NCBI RefSeq assembly: GCF_000721265.1
Contig: NZ_JOFZ01000007.1
Coordinates: 248,001 to 312,000, forward strand
DNA: 64,000 nt
Source of the DNA: Streptomyces sp. NRRL F-5126
Lineage (GTDB): Bacteria; Actinomycetota; Actinomycetes; Streptomycetales; Streptomycetaceae
Direction: 5' to 3'
The stretch's first letter is position 1, and each line of letters begins with the position of its first letter. Below are positions 62,564 through 64,000 of this stretch, one piece after another. The notes beneath the pieces are model-generated. The model was not told where the DNA came from. It saw only the letters and a list, made by a program, of their open reading frames with translations, and searched no databases. Position numbers and translations under genes: made by a program.

Positions 62564-64000
62564 ATGATCACCCCGGTCCACCACACCTCTACTCGCCGGC
62601 CCACGGCTGCCCTGATGCCGCCCCGGCGGCTCGGGGAGCGGAGCAGGGCCGTGGCTCCGCACGGGAACCCGGCCGAGCGCGCTTTGCGCGCAATCCAGTC
62701 GAGCGCCGGCAACCGAGCCGCGGCCCTGGCGGTGCAGCGGGCCGGGAGCGCGACGAGGGGCCAGGCGCCGGAGAACGGCAACGCGCCGACCGGATCGAAG
62801 AGTTACCGGGACCGGATCGCCGCGATCCTGGACAGGCTCAAGAAGAACCTCGAGTTCATCGACACCTTTGTCAAGGGCGTCCACGTCCCCGTCAACGCGG
62901 GCTTCTCCCAGCACGCCTCCGCCGCGGTGGACGAGGGTCTCAAACACACCGCCGGCGCCTCGGGCGCCGCCGCCGGTTCCGAAAACCTCCTCACCGAGGC
63001 CACCGGCGCCGTGCTCAGCTCCATGGAGGCGGTCAAAGCCGGCAAGGAGGCCGCGAAGCACAAGCGCGGGGCGGCCTTCCACGGCGCGAACAAGAAGGCC
63101 GCGTCCAAGACGGCCGACACGGTTGTCGGCGCCGCGGGCGCGGGAAAGTACGCCCTGGATGTCGCCAAGGGGCTGACCAAGGCCGAGCAGGCGGCGCACG
63201 CCATGACGGCGGCCGAGGCGAGCGGGATCGGCTCCGGTGCCGCCGGCGCCGTGAAGGGTGCACGCGCCGCGAGGCGTGTCGGGCTGACGGCGCGCAAGTA
63301 CCGTGCCCTGAAACGGCTCGACGTGCCCGACCGTGCGGACGAGGCAGCCCTGGCTCGGCTGAACCAGGCGCGCGAGCAGGCCAATTGGGCTGCCGCCGAG
63401 GCGTACGTCGCGCTGGACGCCCAGTGGGGCCACGAGGGAGAGGACCGTTTTGAGCGTGTCTCCGATGCCATCGACACGGCCTGGACCGCGATGGGTGACG
63501 CCCGCGAAGCGGCCAGAGACCTGCAGCGCGCCGAGGACGCGAACACGATGAACACGGTGCGCACCTACGCGCTCGGCAAGCAGCGCAACAAGATCGGCAA
63601 GCAGGCCTTCACAGCCGTGGGCGAGTCCACCAAAGCCGCGGGCGGCATCGTGACGGCGGTGGCCGCCACGGCGGGAGGTGCCGGACTGGCCAGCAACCCC
63701 GTCGGCTGGGGCCTCGCCGCGGGGGCGGCCGGCCTCATCCTCGGCGTCACCGCCTACCGGGCGGGCCGCGCGGGCAAAAAGCGTTACGACGGAGCCCGCC
63801 ACCCCGAACGCTGGGCGGCGGACAGCGAGAGCCCGGCGGCGCCCGCGTCCCGCGAGGACGCTCTCAAGGAGGCCCTGAAGTTCTGGAAGAAGGTGCAAAG
63901 CGGTGAACGTCAGGCCATGGCACGCAAGATCTACGGCCTGGCGGCGGGCGCGGACATCAGGGGGAGCGGTGACACGGCGGCCGAGATGCGGGACTCGGCA
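62564..64000 (+). CDS. Large Ala-rich protein with eCIS-associated N-terminal motif (partial)
   Basis: At least 479 residues, running off the right edge with no stop. The ATG has AGGAGAGG 7 nt upstream. Near residues 43-60 is [22 protein letters not shown], which matches the L-Q-R-x-x-G-N-x-A-V-x-x-L-x-Q-R motif found at the start of many actinobacterial proteins encoded near extracellular contractile injection systems (often with DUF4157). The middle is helical and rich in Ala/Lys ([24 protein letters not shown]). At ~355-405 two hydrophobic segments joined by ASNPVGWG suggest a membrane hairpin. It could be a cargo, toxin or accessory protein. The remainder of the protein and its neighbours are outside the window. 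Confidence 0.75.
   Translation, partial: MITPVHHTSTRRPTAALMPPRRLGERSRAVAPHGNPAERALRAIQSSAGNRAAALAVQRAGSATRGQAPENGNAPTGSKSYRDRIAAILDRLKKNLEFIDTFVKGVHVPVNAGFSQHASAAVDEGLKHTAGASGAAAGSENLLTEATGAVLSSMEAVKAGKEAAKHKRGAAFHGANKKAASKTADTVVGAAGAGKYALDVAKGLTKAEQAAHAMTAAEASGIGSGAAGAVKGARAARRVGLTARKYRALKRLDVPDRADEAALARLNQAREQANWAAAEAYVALDAQWGHEGEDRFERVSDAIDTAWTAMGDAREAARDLQRAEDANTMNTVRTYALGKQRNKIGKQAFTAVGESTKAAGGIVTAVAATAGGAGLASNPVGWGLAAGAAGLILGVTAYRAGRAGKKRYDGARHPERWAADSESPAAPASREDALKEALKFWKKVQSGERQAMARKIYGLAAGADIRGSGDTAAEMRDSA

Overview
The window is high-GC DNA with strong GC bias at third codon positions, GTG/TTG starts, several likely leaderless genes (a TANNNT box 6-8 nt before the start codon) and gene families typical of Streptomyces: RppA/P450/cupin, MatB, an OleD-like glycosyltransferase, DasR/CebR-type operators, XRE-DUF5753, DUF2510, a sortase, and paralogous zinc-free L31/L33. 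I read it as chromosomal Streptomyces or a close relative. I saw no rRNA, tRNA, IS element, CRISPR array or replication origin. About 55 genes are on both strands, mostly in one- to three-gene units. The first gene (left edge) and the last (right edge) are cut by the window.

Layout. 1-2.5 kb: an OGA-like acetyltransferase behind a perfect LacI-type operator, an orphan receiver protein and an enolase-superfamily protein. 2.8-5.8 kb: a THN/flaviolin pigment operon (rppA, P450, cupin). 5.8-7.6 kb: a TetR repressor and a divergent NAD-dependent reductase with two operator-like palindromes between them. 7.7-14 kb: metF, an aldo/keto reductase, a cold-shock protein, a Streptomyces-type membrane protein, an MFS transporter and a histidine phosphatase. 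14.2-16.6 kb: zinc-free L33 and L31, then matB. 16.7-22.8 kb: a DUF2510 protein, an SDR, a GH1 beta-glucosidase behind two CebR-like boxes, and a secreted S53 peptidase. 23-32.8 kb: an H1-like protein, a methyltransferase, a second-type hemC, a GT87 enzyme, an aldo/keto reductase, XRE-DUF5753, MFS and a Tat-exported PhoD. 32.8-39.1 kb: a peptidoglycan-binding protein gene broken by a 20-bp tandem duplication, an NhaA-DsbA fusion, and an operon of a receiver-flavoprotein fusion with a cNMP-domain histidine kinase. 39.5-46.7 kb: a phosphoesterase, an OleD-like transferase, a dienelactone hydrolase pair, a His-rich secreted acid phosphatase, NDH-2, and a sortase with a surface protein.

46.9-52.9 kb is the most interesting part. 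A decarboxylase of the Y4yA/SbnH type, a cysteine-synthase-like enzyme fused to rhodanese (SbnA-like), a SufS-like enzyme, a methyltransferase and an acetyltransferase form two same-strand transcription units. Each unit lies behind a palindrome close to the actinobacterial Zur box (TGAAAAnnnTTTTCA). I infer a small, probably zinc-responsive biosynthetic locus, perhaps for an amino-acid-derived or sulfur-containing metal ligand. The product is unknown.

53-64 kb: RNase HI with a zinc-finger-like tail, TetR, a secreted GH16 glucanase behind another GAGAGCGCTCTC operator, a methyltransferase, a sugar locus (Gfo/Idh oxidoreductase, MFS sugar porter, ROK repressor), a GH18 chitinase behind a DasR-like site, and the start of a large protein with the [14 protein letters not shown] N-terminal motif seen in proteins tied to extracellular contractile injection systems.

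Carbohydrate control links distant genes. The identical 12-nt core GAGAGCGCTCTC stands before the OGA-like acetyltransferase, the GH1 and the GH16 gene, which suggests one LacI-family regulon. All calls rest on reading the sequence; no database search was run.
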